Shown here: one piece after another, positions 33,162 through 41,664 of the stretch
Layout: each line of letters begins with the position of its first letter
Numbering within the stretch: position 1 is the first letter of the stretch
Origin: Clostridiales bacterium
Lineage (GTDB): Bacteria > Bacillota > Clostridia > Christensenellales > DUVY01
Reading direction: 5' to 3'
NCBI GenBank assembly: GCA_012840805.1
Contig: DUVY01000027.1
Location: 1 to 42,892 of the forward strand
DNA length: 42,892 nt
Made by a program: the position numbers and the translations under genes
Notes under the pieces: model-generated
What the model saw: only the letters and a program-made list of their open reading frames with translations
What the model was told of the DNA's origin: nothing
The model's database searches: none

Positions 33162-33191
33162 TTGACTTAAAACCTCGTTTCAATATATAAT
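33162..33191 (+). promoter_or_regulatory. Promoter of the ftsA-like gene and ftsZ
   Basis: TTGACT (33162-33167), 18 bases, TATAAT (33186-33191); 29 bases to the ATG at 33221. Confidence 0.65.
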
Positions 33192-33220
33192 TAAGATAAT
33201 CAAAATATATAAGGAAACTA

Positions 33221-34327
33221 ATGAGCAAACACAAAGCGGCGATATTGTCGATTGACTCTTCTAACATTACGGTATTGATTGGAAGCAGAAGCGTCAACAA
33301 CACTTTTAGCATAAGCGGCGTGGGAGAAGCGGCTTATGACGGCTACACTAACGGCGAGTTCGTGGAGCCTAGAAAACTAGCCGACAGCGTTTTGGAAGCA
33401 TTTGACGCCGTAAAAAACCAAAGCAACCCTATTGATAAAATATTCGTGGGCGTTCCCGCGGATTTTTTAGAATGCTTGGTAAAAGATGTTAATTTGTCGT
33501 TTCCGCGCCCCAAGTCGATAAAACCGTCCGATATAGACAGGCTTTTTGACGAAGGCGCGACCGTATTAAGCCGCGAATACAAACTTATTAACCGTTCGCC
33601 TATATATTTTGAAAACGACGGACTAAAAACCCTAAAATATCCCAAAAGCAAGACATCCAGAATAAGCGCCAAAGTCAGTTATATTTACGCCAAAAAAGTT
33701 TTTATAGAAATAATAAACGCTATTTTGGAGATTGCGGGCATTGCCGACGCGATATATTTGGGGTCGCCGCTATGCCAGTATTTATATCTAATAGAGGACA
33801 AGGCGGCTGAAAAAATATCGATTATATTGGACATTGGGCACATCGCGTCCAGCGTTGTTTGCGCCCAAGGCGAAGGCATAACATCGTTGCAAAACTTTGC
33901 CTCAGGCAGCGGATTTTTGACAGTGATTTTGATGGAAGGGCTTGAGATTACATACAGCCAAGCCGAAACATTAAAACAACAGCTAGTATTGACTTTGGAC
34001 CCGAGCGACAACGAGCGATATATCATTGACGAGTATTCGGCGGCGGTATCGGCAAAAAAGGCCAACGAGCTAGTCATAGAAGGCTTGTATAATATGGCCG
34101 AGACTATCGCCGAAAACATTGAAAAAGCGGCGATTCATTTTGACGAATATACTTCGGTATATCTAACGGGCGGCGAAATATGCAATATGCGAGGAGCAAA
34201 AGATATTTTTGAAAAAGTATTGGGAACAAGCATAGAGATTTTGAAACCATCGGCGCCCATGCTTGACAAACCGCAATTTTCCCAAATCGCAGGATTATTG
34301 GATCTTGCGCTGACTCATACCAAATAG
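33221..34327 (+). CDS. ftsA: FtsA-like protein with degenerate nucleotide-binding loops
   Basis: A 368-residue actin-fold protein with an FtsA-like layout, including the extra 1C (SHS2) subdomain at about residues 70-180. FtsA normally tethers FtsZ filaments to the membrane. Here the phosphate-1 loop reads LSIDSSNITVLIG where FtsA has a DIGTSK-type loop, and phosphate-2 reads LDIGHIASSVV where FtsA has a DIGGGTTD-type loop. The adenosine-side TGGE motif (VYLTGGEICNMRGAK) is kept. The C-terminus stops at LLDLALTHTK without the usual amphipathic membrane helix, and the length is 40-60 residues short. AAGGA lies six bases before the ATG. It sits directly upstream of ftsZ, 27 bases away. Naming it FtsA is inference from position and fold; a PilM-like relative is less likely here. 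Confidence 0.7.
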   Translation: MSKHKAAILSIDSSNITVLIGSRSVNNTFSISGVGEAAYDGYTNGEFVEPRKLADSVLEAFDAVKNQSNPIDKIFVGVPADFLECLVKDVNLSFPRPKSIKPSDIDRLFDEGATVLSREYKLINRSPIYFENDGLKTLKYPKSKTSRISAKVSYIYAKKVFIEIINAILEIAGIADAIYLGSPLCQYLYLIEDKAAEKISIILDIGHIASSVVCAQGEGITSLQNFASGSGFLTVILMEGLEITYSQAETLKQQLVLTLDPSDNERYIIDEYSAAVSAKKANELVIEGLYNMAETIAENIEKAAIHFDEYTSVYLTGGEICNMRGAKDIFEKVLGTSIEILKPSAPMLDKPQFSQIAGLLDLALTHTK

Positions 34328-34354
34328 GTCTTTTTACGGAGGATAAAAAAATTT

Positions 34355-35494
34355 ATGACCAATTTTGACGATTTGACCGCTCCTGTATGTAAAATCAAAG
34401 TGCTAGGAATAGGCGGAGGCGGCGGCAACGCGATAAACAGAATGAAAGCGGTAGATATCAAGTCAGCTGAGTTTATATCTATCAACACCGACTTGCAGGC
34501 GCTTAGGATGTCTAAGGCGGATATCGTGCTCCAGATTGGCGCCAAGCTTACCAAAGGTTTGGGCGCGGGCTCCGATCCTGAAATCGGCAGAAGAGCCGCC
34601 GAAGAGAGCAGGGACGCCATAGAAGAACTAATAGCGGACGCCAACTTAGTGTTTATCACGGCGGGCATGGGCGGCGGCACAGGCACGGGCGCGGCTCCCG
34701 TTATCGCCGAAATAGCCAAGAAAAAGGGTATCTTGACGATAGGCGTTGTTACCAAGCCTTTTAGCTTTGAGGGAAATGTGCGCATGTCTAACGCCGAAAA
34801 GGGCATACAAGAGCTAAAAAAAGTAGTAGATACTTTGTTAATAGTTCCCAACAACAAACTCTTGCAAGTGTTCCCCAAAGGCACGCCTATGGTAGAAGCG
34901 TTCAAATACGCCGACGATGTGTTAAGGCAGGGCATTCAAGGCGTAACCGACCTTATCGTAGTGCCTTCCCTTATCAACTTAGACTTTGCAGATGTCTTGA
35001 CAATAATGAAAGACAAAGGAATGGCGCATATGGGCATAGGCGAGGGCAGCGGCGAAAACCGCACAATTGACGCTGTCAAAAAAGCTGTTTACAGCCCCTT
35101 GCTTGACACCACCATAGACTATTCCACAGGCGTGTTAATTAACATATTCGGCGGAATGGATATAACGCTTGACGAAGTAAACGAGGCAGTCGAGCTTGTG
35201 AAAGAAGTCGCCGACAAAAACGCCAATATTATCTTTGGCGCGGGTCTGGACGCTTCCTTAAACGGCAAGATAGTGGTAACCATAATCGCCACTGGTTTTG
35301 ATAAATCGGTTTCTTCTTATGCGCCCTCGGGCAAAACGGGGTTTTACAGCGCGCAACCCGACAAAAAGATTTCTATAGAGCCTTTCAAAAAGGCTGAAAA
35401 CTCGGCGGCGGCAGAAACCTTTATATCCAAAATCAATCCAGACCCCGACAACGAAGACATTCCGCTTTGGATAAAAAAACATTTTAAAAAATAA
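34355..35494 (+). CDS. ftsZ: Cell division protein FtsZ
   Basis: The tubulin-like GTPase that forms the Z-ring. Its 379 residues include [13 protein letters not shown] at the N-terminus, NTDLQAL, the tubulin signature [10 protein letters not shown] at residues 107-116, [22 protein letters not shown], a short linker of about 45 residues, and the C-terminal partner-binding peptide [17 protein letters not shown] lies 12 bases before the ATG. It forms a unit with the ftsA-like gene and is closed by a terminator. Confidence 0.97.
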   Translation: MTNFDDLTAPVCKIKVLGIGGGGGNAINRMKAVDIKSAEFISINTDLQALRMSKADIVLQIGAKLTKGLGAGSDPEIGRRAAEESRDAIEELIADANLVFITAGMGGGTGTGAAPVIAEIAKKKGILTIGVVTKPFSFEGNVRMSNAEKGIQELKKVVDTLLIVPNNKLLQVFPKGTPMVEAFKYADDVLRQGIQGVTDLIVVPSLINLDFADVLTIMKDKGMAHMGIGEGSGENRTIDAVKKAVYSPLLDTTIDYSTGVLINIFGGMDITLDEVNEAVELVKEVADKNANIIFGAGLDASLNGKIVVTIIATGFDKSVSSYAPSGKTGFYSAQPDKKISIEPFKKAENSAAAETFISKINPDPDNEDIPLWIKKHFKK

Positions 35495-35516
35495 TTAATA
35501 AATTATAGCTTTATTT

Positions 35517-35550
35517 AGACCAAGCGTAGTCTTGGTCTTTTTTGTTTTTT
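35517..35550 (+). terminator. Intrinsic terminator after ftsZ
   Basis: AGACCAAG (35517-35524) pairs with CTTGGTCT (35531-35538) around a 6-base loop, followed by a long T-rich tail. Confidence 0.85.
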
Positions 35551-35592
35551 TGACAAAGAGCGAAATATTTTTTAGTTTTGGGCATATATAAT
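35549..35592 (+). promoter_or_regulatory. Possible spoIIGA promoter with Spo0A-like boxes
   Basis: TATAAT at 35587-35592 lies seven bases before the spoIIGA ATG. Upstream are TTTGACA (35549-35555; reverse complement TGTCAAA, one change from the 0A box TGTCGAA) and GAGCGAA (35558-35564, matching only its CGAA part). In B. subtilis spoIIG is a Spo0A-activated sigma-A promoter with unusual spacing. The match here is weak. Confidence 0.3.
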
Positions 35593-35598
35593 CGGACT

Positions 35599-36444
35599 AT
35601 GGAAATTTACATAGAGTATGTAATCTTAGACAATTTTTTTATCACGCTCGCGATTTTGATTATTACTTCTAAATGTCTGAATATAGACATAATTTGGCAT
35701 CGTATTATTTTGGCGTCTAGTTTTGGAACAAGTTGCGCGGTTTTATTTCCATTAATTAATATCCATAATATTTTATTAATTGCCCTAAAAGCCGTAAGCG
35801 GCGCGCTTATTTGTATGATAATTTTAAAAAAACTAAGCATAAAAATGTTTTTTCTTGTCTTTGCGACTTTTTTGGGCGTTACGTTTTTTTTGGGCGGAAT
35901 GAGCGTAGCCGTATTATATATGTTAGGGCAAAATATCCACAGCGCGTTCAAAATCAATTTTTATAACGATTATCCCATTGGCGTCATTATAGCGAGTTTG
36001 GTTTTGGCTGTTTTTTTCGCTGTTAGGTTTTTTATTACGACTTACCGCGCCAAACAGCTGCGTCCCTTTGTAAGAAAGATACAAATTTTTTACCAAGACA
36101 AATCTATCAGCCTTAACGGTCTGATAGACAGCGGCAATAATCTTTATGACCCCGACAGCAATCTGCCCGTAGTAGTGGTCAATCAAAAAACGCTTTACTC
36201 TCTTTTAAACGACGAAAGTATTGTTAGTCTTGCCAAGGGTCAAAAACTCAACCTAAAAAGCGCTAAATTTATCAAATATGGGACAGCCTCGGACACAAGC
36301 CAAATGTTAATTATAAAACCCGACAAAATTTTGATATATTCGGGCGGCAAAGTGAATACCATATATGATGTAATGCTTGGATTTGCCCAAAACATTATCG
36401 GGGGACAAACTTATGAAGCGCTTATTCATCCGGCATTAATCTAA
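35599..36444 (+). CDS. spoIIGA: Sigma-E processing peptidase SpoIIGA
   Basis: The membrane aspartic protease that removes the pro-sequence of sigma-E after asymmetric septation. The 281-residue protein starts MEIYIEYVILDNFFI, typical for the family. It has about five hydrophobic segments to residue 155 and a C-terminal protease half with the catalytic GLIDSGNNLYDP at about 175-186. VVVVNQ and a late IGGQTYEALIHPAL follow. I use the ATG at 35599; no ribosome-binding site precedes it and a -10-like box is only seven bases upstream. It lies 31 bases before sigE, its substrate gene. Confidence 0.92.
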   Translation: MEIYIEYVILDNFFITLAILIITSKCLNIDIIWHRIILASSFGTSCAVLFPLINIHNILLIALKAVSGALICMIILKKLSIKMFFLVFATFLGVTFFLGGMSVAVLYMLGQNIHSAFKINFYNDYPIGVIIASLVLAVFFAVRFFITTYRAKQLRPFVRKIQIFYQDKSISLNGLIDSGNNLYDPDSNLPVVVVNQKTLYSLLNDESIVSLAKGQKLNLKSAKFIKYGTASDTSQMLIIKPDKILIYSGGKVNTIYDVMLGFAQNIIGGQTYEALIHPALI

Positions 36445-36475
36445 TTTTTTGTAAAATACATTGGAGGTCATCGTT

Positions 36476-37189
36476 ATGTTCTTATTTAATTTGGTAGCAA
36501 AAATTTTGGAAGAGTTATTTGGCGAAAAATGCGATAACTACTTAAATTACATATACGGCAGCGAATCTTTGCCATTGCCTATGGACATAGAAGAAGAGCG
36601 CGCCGCGTTAGAAAGATTGGAAGCGGGCGACCAAGAAATCAAATCCAAGCTAATAGAGCGAAACCTAAGACTTGTCGTCTATATTGCCCGAAAATTTGAC
36701 AACACAGGCGTGGAAGTGGAAGACTTAATAAGCGTGGGCACGATAGGGCTTATAAAAGCCGTCAATTCTTTTGATGTAAGCAAAAAAATAAAATTGGCTA
36801 CTTACGCTTCCCGTTGCATAGAAAACGAAATCCTGATGTATCTTAGGCGCATTGTCCGCCTAAAAAGCGAAATATCGCTAGACGAGCCCTTGAATGTGGA
36901 TTGGGAAGGCAACGAGCTTTTATTGTCCGATATATTGGGAACGGAATCCGACCTTGTCTATAAAAATATAGAAACATCGGTAGAAAACGACCTTTTGTGG
37001 CAAGCCATAAAAAAACTTAACGACCGCGAGCAGATAATTATGCAGTTAAGATTTGGGCTAGGCGGCAAGACGGAAAAAACTCAAAAAGAAGTAGCCGATA
37101 TGCTGGGTATCTCTCAATCTTATATCTCAAGGCTTGAAAAGAAAATTATCTTCAGACTTAGAAAAGAAATGTCCAAACAAGCCCTTTAA
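36476..37189 (+). CDS. sigE: Sporulation sigma factor sigma-E (pro-form)
   Basis: The mother-cell sigma factor of early sporulation, 237 residues with a pro-sequence of about 27 ([18 protein letters not shown]...). The processing region [10 protein letters not shown] resembles the B. subtilis site YYIGGSEALP. Region 2 has [33 protein letters not shown] and [19 protein letters not shown]. Region 4 has the helix-turn-helix [21 protein letters not shown]. The start is the ATG at 36476 after TTGGAGG (36461-36467); the in-frame TTG at 36461 is part of that ribosome-binding site. The spoIIGA-sigE order is standard. The sigG gene that often follows is absent. Confidence 0.96.
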   Translation: MFLFNLVAKILEELFGEKCDNYLNYIYGSESLPLPMDIEEERAALERLEAGDQEIKSKLIERNLRLVVYIARKFDNTGVEVEDLISVGTIGLIKAVNSFDVSKKIKLATYASRCIENEILMYLRRIVRLKSEISLDEPLNVDWEGNELLLSDILGTESDLVYKNIETSVENDLLWQAIKKLNDREQIIMQLRFGLGGKTEKTQKEVADMLGISQSYISRLEKKIIFRLRKEMSKQAL

Positions 37190-37235
37190 AAAATAGTTTT
37201 AATTTTTAAAAAAATAAAATTTCTTAATATTATTC

Positions 37236-37259
37236 CTAATGTTATATTAAAAACATTAG
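37236..37259 (+). terminator. Hairpin after sigE
   Basis: CTAATGTT (37236-37243) and AACATTAG (37252-37259), loop of 8, followed at 37270 by a T-rich stretch. Possible weak terminator. A second inverted repeat, ACTAAATA/TATTTAGT (37289-37296 and 37309-37316), lies over a weak TTGATA-17-TTTATA promoter (37282-37310) for the next gene. Confidence 0.4.
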
Positions 37260-37341
37260 ATATTGCATGTTTTTATTTATTTTGATACACTAAATAAAAC
37301 TATTTTTATATTTAGTTGTATATTTTTTGGATAAAAGTCTA

Positions 37342-38544
37342 ATGGACCAAGGTTTAAATGATTTTGCAAAAAACAAACTAAAAGCTAAAGAAAAGCAGCG
37401 CAATAATTTATACTCAATTTGCGCTGTTAAAGACTCGGACGCCATAAGAAGAAAGCCTAGTAGCAGTCAAAGCATATATCGCGCGCCATTTATAGTCGAT
37501 ACGGACAGAATCATCCATAATCTTTTTTATAACCGTTATGTTGACAAAACCCAAGTTTTTTCCCTTTTCAAAAACGACGATATAACAAGACGCGGTCAGC
37601 ACATCCAATATGTTTCGCGTATCGCCCGCACAATAGGGCAGGCGTTGTCTTTGAATTTGGACTTAATAGAAGCCATAGCCCTAGGGCACGATATAGGGCA
37701 TACGCCGTTTGGGCATAAGGGCGAAGAATTTTTAAACCAAAATTACCGCAAGCATACAGGCAGGTATTTTAACCATAATGTCCACAGCGTAAGGGTTTTG
37801 GACAAAGTCACCAAATCTAATTTGTGCTTGCAAACATTAGACGGGATTTTGTGCCATAACGGCGAAAAGCCCAAAGATATTTATAAGCCCTCGCGGCCTT
37901 ATGATTTTGAAAAATTTGACGAGATAGTTGAGCGCTGTTACACAGACCCCGACTATTCCTCAACTTTGGTTCCTTGCACATTGGAGGGGTGCTTGGTAAG
38001 AGTGAGCGATATTATAGCTTATTTGGGCAAGGACAGGCAAGATGTCTTTAAGGTTTTGGGCAAAGATTATGGCGCCAAACTATACACCCAAACCAATAGG
38101 GAAATCATAAAGAAAATTACCGACAGCATTATAAACAATAGCCTAGATAAAGACTATATAACAATGGATCAAGAAGTCTATCAAAAAATGCAAGATATTA
38201 TGGATGAAAACTATGAGCTGATTTATAAAAACCCGCAAGTTACCGAAGTCTATTATCAAACCATCAAGCCAATGTTTGATTTGCTGTATGATAGATTTTT
38301 GAATGATCTAAAAACAAAAAATTATTCGTCGTATATTTTTAAGCATCATATTAACTACGCCTATATAGCCCAAAATTACGTCGAAGGCGGCATAGATTTT
38401 GATAATGATTTTCATCGCAACGATTTGGTGGTGGATTATATAGCGAGCATGACAGACGATTATTTTGTGGAAGTTTTTCAAAGACTTTTCCCCGACTCGC
38501 CCCTAAAAATCCGATACAAATCCTATTTTGAGGAAACGCTATGA
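37342..38544 (+). CDS. dgt: dGTPase-family HD phosphohydrolase
   Basis: A 400-residue HD-domain protein resembling deoxyguanosinetriphosphate triphosphohydrolases, which cleave dNTPs to nucleosides and triphosphate. Key elements are RRGQHIQYVSRIARTIG with the first metal His, IALGHDIGHTPFGHKGEEFL with the HD pair, NHNVHSVRVLD and VRVSDIIAYLGKDRQD with the final Asp. Substrate specificity is not readable. The ATG at 37342 has only a weak TGGA about ten bases upstream; the in-frame TTG at 37327 is possible. Its end overlaps the next gene by four bases (ATGA). Confidence 0.85.
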   Translation: MDQGLNDFAKNKLKAKEKQRNNLYSICAVKDSDAIRRKPSSSQSIYRAPFIVDTDRIIHNLFYNRYVDKTQVFSLFKNDDITRRGQHIQYVSRIARTIGQALSLNLDLIEAIALGHDIGHTPFGHKGEEFLNQNYRKHTGRYFNHNVHSVRVLDKVTKSNLCLQTLDGILCHNGEKPKDIYKPSRPYDFEKFDEIVERCYTDPDYSSTLVPCTLEGCLVRVSDIIAYLGKDRQDVFKVLGKDYGAKLYTQTNREIIKKITDSIINNSLDKDYITMDQEVYQKMQDIMDENYELIYKNPQVTEVYYQTIKPMFDLLYDRFLNDLKTKNYSSYIFKHHINYAYIAQNYVEGGIDFDNDFHRNDLVVDYIASMTDDYFVEVFQRLFPDSPLKIRYKSYFEETL

Positions 38545-39521
38545 AACCAAGGTGGGCGGTATGCGGCACGGGCAGAATGGCCGCGACATTTTTGAATGTC
38601 TTAAAACAAGCCAAAAAACATGTTACGACTGTTATCTCATCGGATTTAAAAAGAGCCCAAAGTTTTGCTTTAAAACACGCCGTCCCTAATTATTATTCTT
38701 ATGAAGATATTGATTTTGCGCAATTTGATATTGTCTATGTCGCTACGGTCAATAAGCGCCATATGCCCGACAGCATTATGTGTTTGCGAAAAGGCAAGTC
38801 GGTTTTATGCGAAAAGCCAATAGCCTTAAATACGGACCAACTTCAAGCTATGACCGCCGCCGCAAAAGAAAACAACGCTTTATTGGCGGAGGCTTTGTGG
38901 ACGGCTTATTTGCCCGCCATCCATAAGACCAAAGAGCTTATCAACAACGGGGCGATTGGCAAGGTTATTTCTTTGGATTGCCGCTTTTGTATATATATTC
39001 CTAGGTCAGTATCTAGGCTATATGACCAAAACGGCGGCGGCGCGCTATTGGATATAGGCATTTATAATTTATTTTTCGCCAGATTAATTTTGGGCGAATT
39101 TGTCGAGATGAAAGCCACTATCAAACGCGACCGCCAAGGCATAGATTTGATAGATAAAATAACACTACAAAACGCCCAAGGCGCAAAGGCAAACTTAATT
39201 AGCAGTATCAAAAAAAAGATTCCGATTATAAAGGCCGTTATTTTAGGCGAAAAGGGCAAGATAATCGTTCCGTATTTTATAGGCGCGCACAAGGTCATTT
39301 TACGCGCGAAAGACGCAGTCAAAACATTTTCTTTCACGCACAAAATCAATGGCTATGAGTATGAGATAGAGCATTTTGAGCAATTACACCAAAGCAACCA
39401 AAAACAAAGCCCGATTTTTAGCTTAAAAGATTCTCAAGAATTGCTAAAGATAATGGAAAGTATTTTAAAAAACCCGAACCTAAGTTTTAAAAAACATAAA
39501 ATAATATCAAAATTACAATAG
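38541..39521 (+). CDS. Gfo/Idh/MocA family NAD(P)-dependent oxidoreductase
   Basis: A 326-residue protein with an N-terminal Rossmann fold (WAVCGTGRMAATF), the family motif LCEKPIALN at about residues 91-99, and the C-terminal substrate domain with QNGGGALLDIGIYNL. Members reduce or oxidise sugars, trans-dihydrodiols or biliverdin-like compounds; the substrate here is unknown. Start at the ATG overlapping the dgt stop by four bases, suggesting translational coupling. Followed 33 bases later by the MGMT-family gene. Confidence 0.85.
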   Translation: MKPRWAVCGTGRMAATFLNVLKQAKKHVTTVISSDLKRAQSFALKHAVPNYYSYEDIDFAQFDIVYVATVNKRHMPDSIMCLRKGKSVLCEKPIALNTDQLQAMTAAAKENNALLAEALWTAYLPAIHKTKELINNGAIGKVISLDCRFCIYIPRSVSRLYDQNGGGALLDIGIYNLFFARLILGEFVEMKATIKRDRQGIDLIDKITLQNAQGAKANLISSIKKKIPIIKAVILGEKGKIIVPYFIGAHKVILRAKDAVKTFSFTHKINGYEYEIEHFEQLHQSNQKQSPIFSLKDSQELLKIMESILKNPNLSFKKHKIISKLQ

Positions 39522-39554
39522 ATAATAAAGCGTAAAAACCAAGGTAAAAAGTCT

Positions 39555-39863
39555 ATGGCGAATTTTTTCCAAAGAGTATATGAAGCGGTCAAAAAAATCC
39601 CAAAAGGCAAGGTCTGCACATACGGCGTTATCGCGTTTATGGCGGGTAGCCCGCGCGCAAGCAGGGTAGTAGGATACGCTTTGCACCATAACCCCGACCC
39701 AGAAAATATCCCGTGTCACCGCGTGGTCAACAGGCACGGCAAACTCGCGCCTTGCTTTGCTTTTGGCGGAGAGCAAATGCAAAAAAAGCTTTTAGAAAAC
39801 GAGGGCGTCAAGGTAAGCGATGACGGGTGTGTAGACTTAAAGATTTATATGGATTGGCTGTAA
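39555..39863 (+). CDS. MGMT-family O6-alkylguanine DNA alkyltransferase-like protein
   Basis: A 102-residue protein equal to the C-terminal DNA-binding/active-site domain of Ogt/MGMT, without the N-terminal domain. The active-site motif is PCHRVV, with the alkyl-accepting Cys at about residue 55. The DNA-binding helix region is KGKVCTYGVIAFMAGSPRASRVVG. Small proteins of this type may be true repair enzymes or alkyltransferase-like proteins; the retained Cys favours activity. AAGG lies ten bases before the ATG. Confidence 0.85.
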   Translation: MANFFQRVYEAVKKIPKGKVCTYGVIAFMAGSPRASRVVGYALHHNPDPENIPCHRVVNRHGKLAPCFAFGGEQMQKKLLENEGVKVSDDGCVDLKIYMDWL

Positions 39864-39905
39864 AAAGAAATTGTCTTTTAATCTTTTACATCCTTTTTAG
39901 TTTTA

Positions 39906-39934
39906 TTGTCATTAGCGCCGTTTGGTGCTATACT
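39906..39934 (+). promoter_or_regulatory. Promoter of the SDR gene
   Basis: TTGTCA (39906-39911), 17 bases, TATACT (39929-39934), 37 bases before the ATG. Confidence 0.6.
39913..39930. promoter_or_regulatory. Inverted repeat filling the promoter spacer
   Basis: TAGCGCC (39913-39919) and GGTGCTA (39924-39930), a 7-bp repeat with one G-T pair, lie between the -35 and -10 boxes. This is a typical place for a repressor operator. Confidence 0.5.
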
Positions 39935-39971
39935 TTATTAGGTTTTTATTATATATTTTTTTGAGGTTGAT

Positions 39972-40961
39972 ATGATATTAGTCACAGGCGCTAGAGGGCA
40001 TATTGGCAACACTTTGATATATGAATTGTCCAAAATTTTTCCAAAAGAACGACTAAAAATCTTAGTCCGCAGCCCAAAAGGCAACGACCATATAAAAGAC
40101 CTTGTTTCCCAAATAGTAATAGGCGATGTCAAAAATTATCAAGATGTCGAACAAGCGGTTGAGGATTGTCAGTATGTTTTTCATACAGCGGGCATTATAA
40201 GTTTAGGCAAAAAACTCACGCAAGAGTTATATCAAACCAATGTATTGGGCGCGCGCAATGTTATTGACGCTTGCCTAAAACACGGCGTAAAAAGGCTTAT
40301 TTTTACCAATAGCGTAGAAGCGCTCAAAACCCCAAAAACAGGCAAAATCACGGAAGAGCTTGAAACCGATATAAATAATGTCAAAGGCGCTTACGCCAAA
40401 ACCAAGATTTTGGCAAGCCAAGAGATAGAAAAAGGCAGACAGCGCGGGCTTGATATTATAAGCGTTTTTCCCTCGGCGGTAATCGGTCCTAGGGATTATA
40501 GAGGCTCGTATTCCCGCAAGATTATTTCTTATTATAGGTCCAAATTTTTTTTGAAATTTTATTTCAAGGGCTCGTATAACTTTGTGGATGTAAGGGATGT
40601 AGCGGCGGCGATGATAAGCGCTATGAGCAGCCAATACGGCAATCAAGACTACATCATAGCCAATCAAAAAAAAGACATAAAATACATAGCCAAACTTATA
40701 GGCGAGTTTTCAAACGCAAAAAGTATTTATATAAGATTGCCTTTGTTTTTGATGTATGCTTTTGGTTTTTTGATTAACGGCATATTCAAAATATTCGGTA
40801 AAAATTGCGTTTTTAATCCTTACAGTATTTCTATATTGCAGCGCAATTGTAATTTTGACACCCAAAAAGCAATCAACCAATTAGGCTTTCAGCCAAAAGA
40901 CTTAAACCAAACCATACAAGACACGGTGAATTGGGCTCAAGACAACAAGGGCAGGCTCTAG
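39972..40961 (+). CDS. NAD(P)-dependent epimerase/dehydratase family (extended SDR)
   Basis: A 329-residue extended short-chain dehydrogenase. It has the glycine motif TGARGHIGNTL, FHTAGIIS, the Ser region FTNSVEAL, and the catalytic Tyr-x3-Lys YAKTK at about residue 140. FPSAVIGPRDY and NFVDVRDVAAAM follow. The C-terminal part has a hydrophobic stretch (LFLMYAFGFLINGIFKIFG, about 257-275) that could touch the membrane, as in 3-beta-HSD or dihydroflavonol reductase relatives. Substrate unknown. GAGGT lies about six bases before the ATG. Confidence 0.85.
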   Translation: MILVTGARGHIGNTLIYELSKIFPKERLKILVRSPKGNDHIKDLVSQIVIGDVKNYQDVEQAVEDCQYVFHTAGIISLGKKLTQELYQTNVLGARNVIDACLKHGVKRLIFTNSVEALKTPKTGKITEELETDINNVKGAYAKTKILASQEIEKGRQRGLDIISVFPSAVIGPRDYRGSYSRKIISYYRSKFFLKFYFKGSYNFVDVRDVAAAMISAMSSQYGNQDYIIANQKKDIKYIAKLIGEFSNAKSIYIRLPLFLMYAFGFLINGIFKIFGKNCVFNPYSISILQRNCNFDTQKAINQLGFQPKDLNQTIQDTVNWAQDNKGRL

Positions 40962-40973
40962 GTAAAAAAACAC

Positions 40974-41001
40974 TTGCAAACACCCTAAGATGTGATAGAA
41001 T
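40974..41001 (+). promoter_or_regulatory. Promoter of nth
   Basis: TTGCAA (40974-40979), 16 bases, TAGAAT (40996-41001) preceded by TGA, giving an extended -10. The predicted leader is only about nine bases. Confidence 0.5.
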
Positions 41002-41016
41002 TAAAAGAATAAAAAA

Positions 41017-41664
41017 ATGGACAAAAGAACCGCGCGGATTATAAAAAAACTAAAAGAATATTACGGCGCGCCCGATACCGCATTGCGTTACAATAACGAG
41101 TTTGAGCTGCTTGTCGCGGTAATACTAAGCGCCCAATGCACCGACGAGCGCGTCAACAAAATAACGCCCGCCGTTTTCAAAGAATACGGATCGCCCGAGA
41201 AAATGGCGCGCGCTGACGAGGAAAACCTAAAAAAACTCATATATTCTTGCGGTTTTTATAACGCCAAAGCCAAAAATCTAATCAACGCTTCCAAAGATAT
41301 AGTCAATAAATTTGACGGCAAGGTGCCCAAGACCCAAGAAGAACTGATGAGCTTGGCGGGCGTGGGCAGAAAGACCGCCAATGTTATGCGCGCGGTCGCT
41401 TTTGGCGAGCAGGCAATGCCTGTGGATACCCATGTTTTTAGAGTCTCGCACAGGCTGGGTCTTAGTAACGCCCCGACGCCTGAAAAGACTGAGATAGATT
41501 TGGTAAGGCTTATAGACAATCAACAATTGACCATATCGCATCACTTGTTTATCGTCCACGGCAGACAGACTTGTCACGCTAGAAGACCTAAGTGCGAAGA
41601 TTGCTGCGTAAAGGAGTTTTGTGCTTTTTATGAACAAAATATTATCAAAAGGAAAACTAGCTGA
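41017..41664 (+). CDS. nth: Endonuclease III
   Basis: A 215-residue DNA glycosylase/AP lyase for oxidised pyrimidines. The helix-hairpin-helix LMSLAGVGRKTANVM holds the catalytic Lys, and MPVDTHVFRVSHRLGL holds the catalytic Asp. The C-terminal [4Fe-4S] motif C-x6-C-x2-C-x5-C is complete (CHARRPKC, CEDC, CVKEFC). There is no clear ribosome-binding site at the ATG. Its end overlaps the next gene by 35 bases. Confidence 0.96.
   Translation: MDKRTARIIKKLKEYYGAPDTALRYNNEFELLVAVILSAQCTDERVNKITPAVFKEYGSPEKMARADEENLKKLIYSCGFYNAKAKNLINASKDIVNKFDGKVPKTQEELMSLAGVGRKTANVMRAVAFGEQAMPVDTHVFRVSHRLGLSNAPTPEKTEIDLVRLIDNQQLTISHHLFIVHGRQTCHARRPKCEDCCVKEFCAFYEQNIIKRKTS

Noticed and set aside
37282-37316. Strong promoter and operator for dgt
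   Set aside because: Both the TTGATA-17-TTTATA match and the ACTAAATA/TATTTAGT repeat are in very AT-rich DNA, where chance matches are common; mentioned only under the sigE hairpin.
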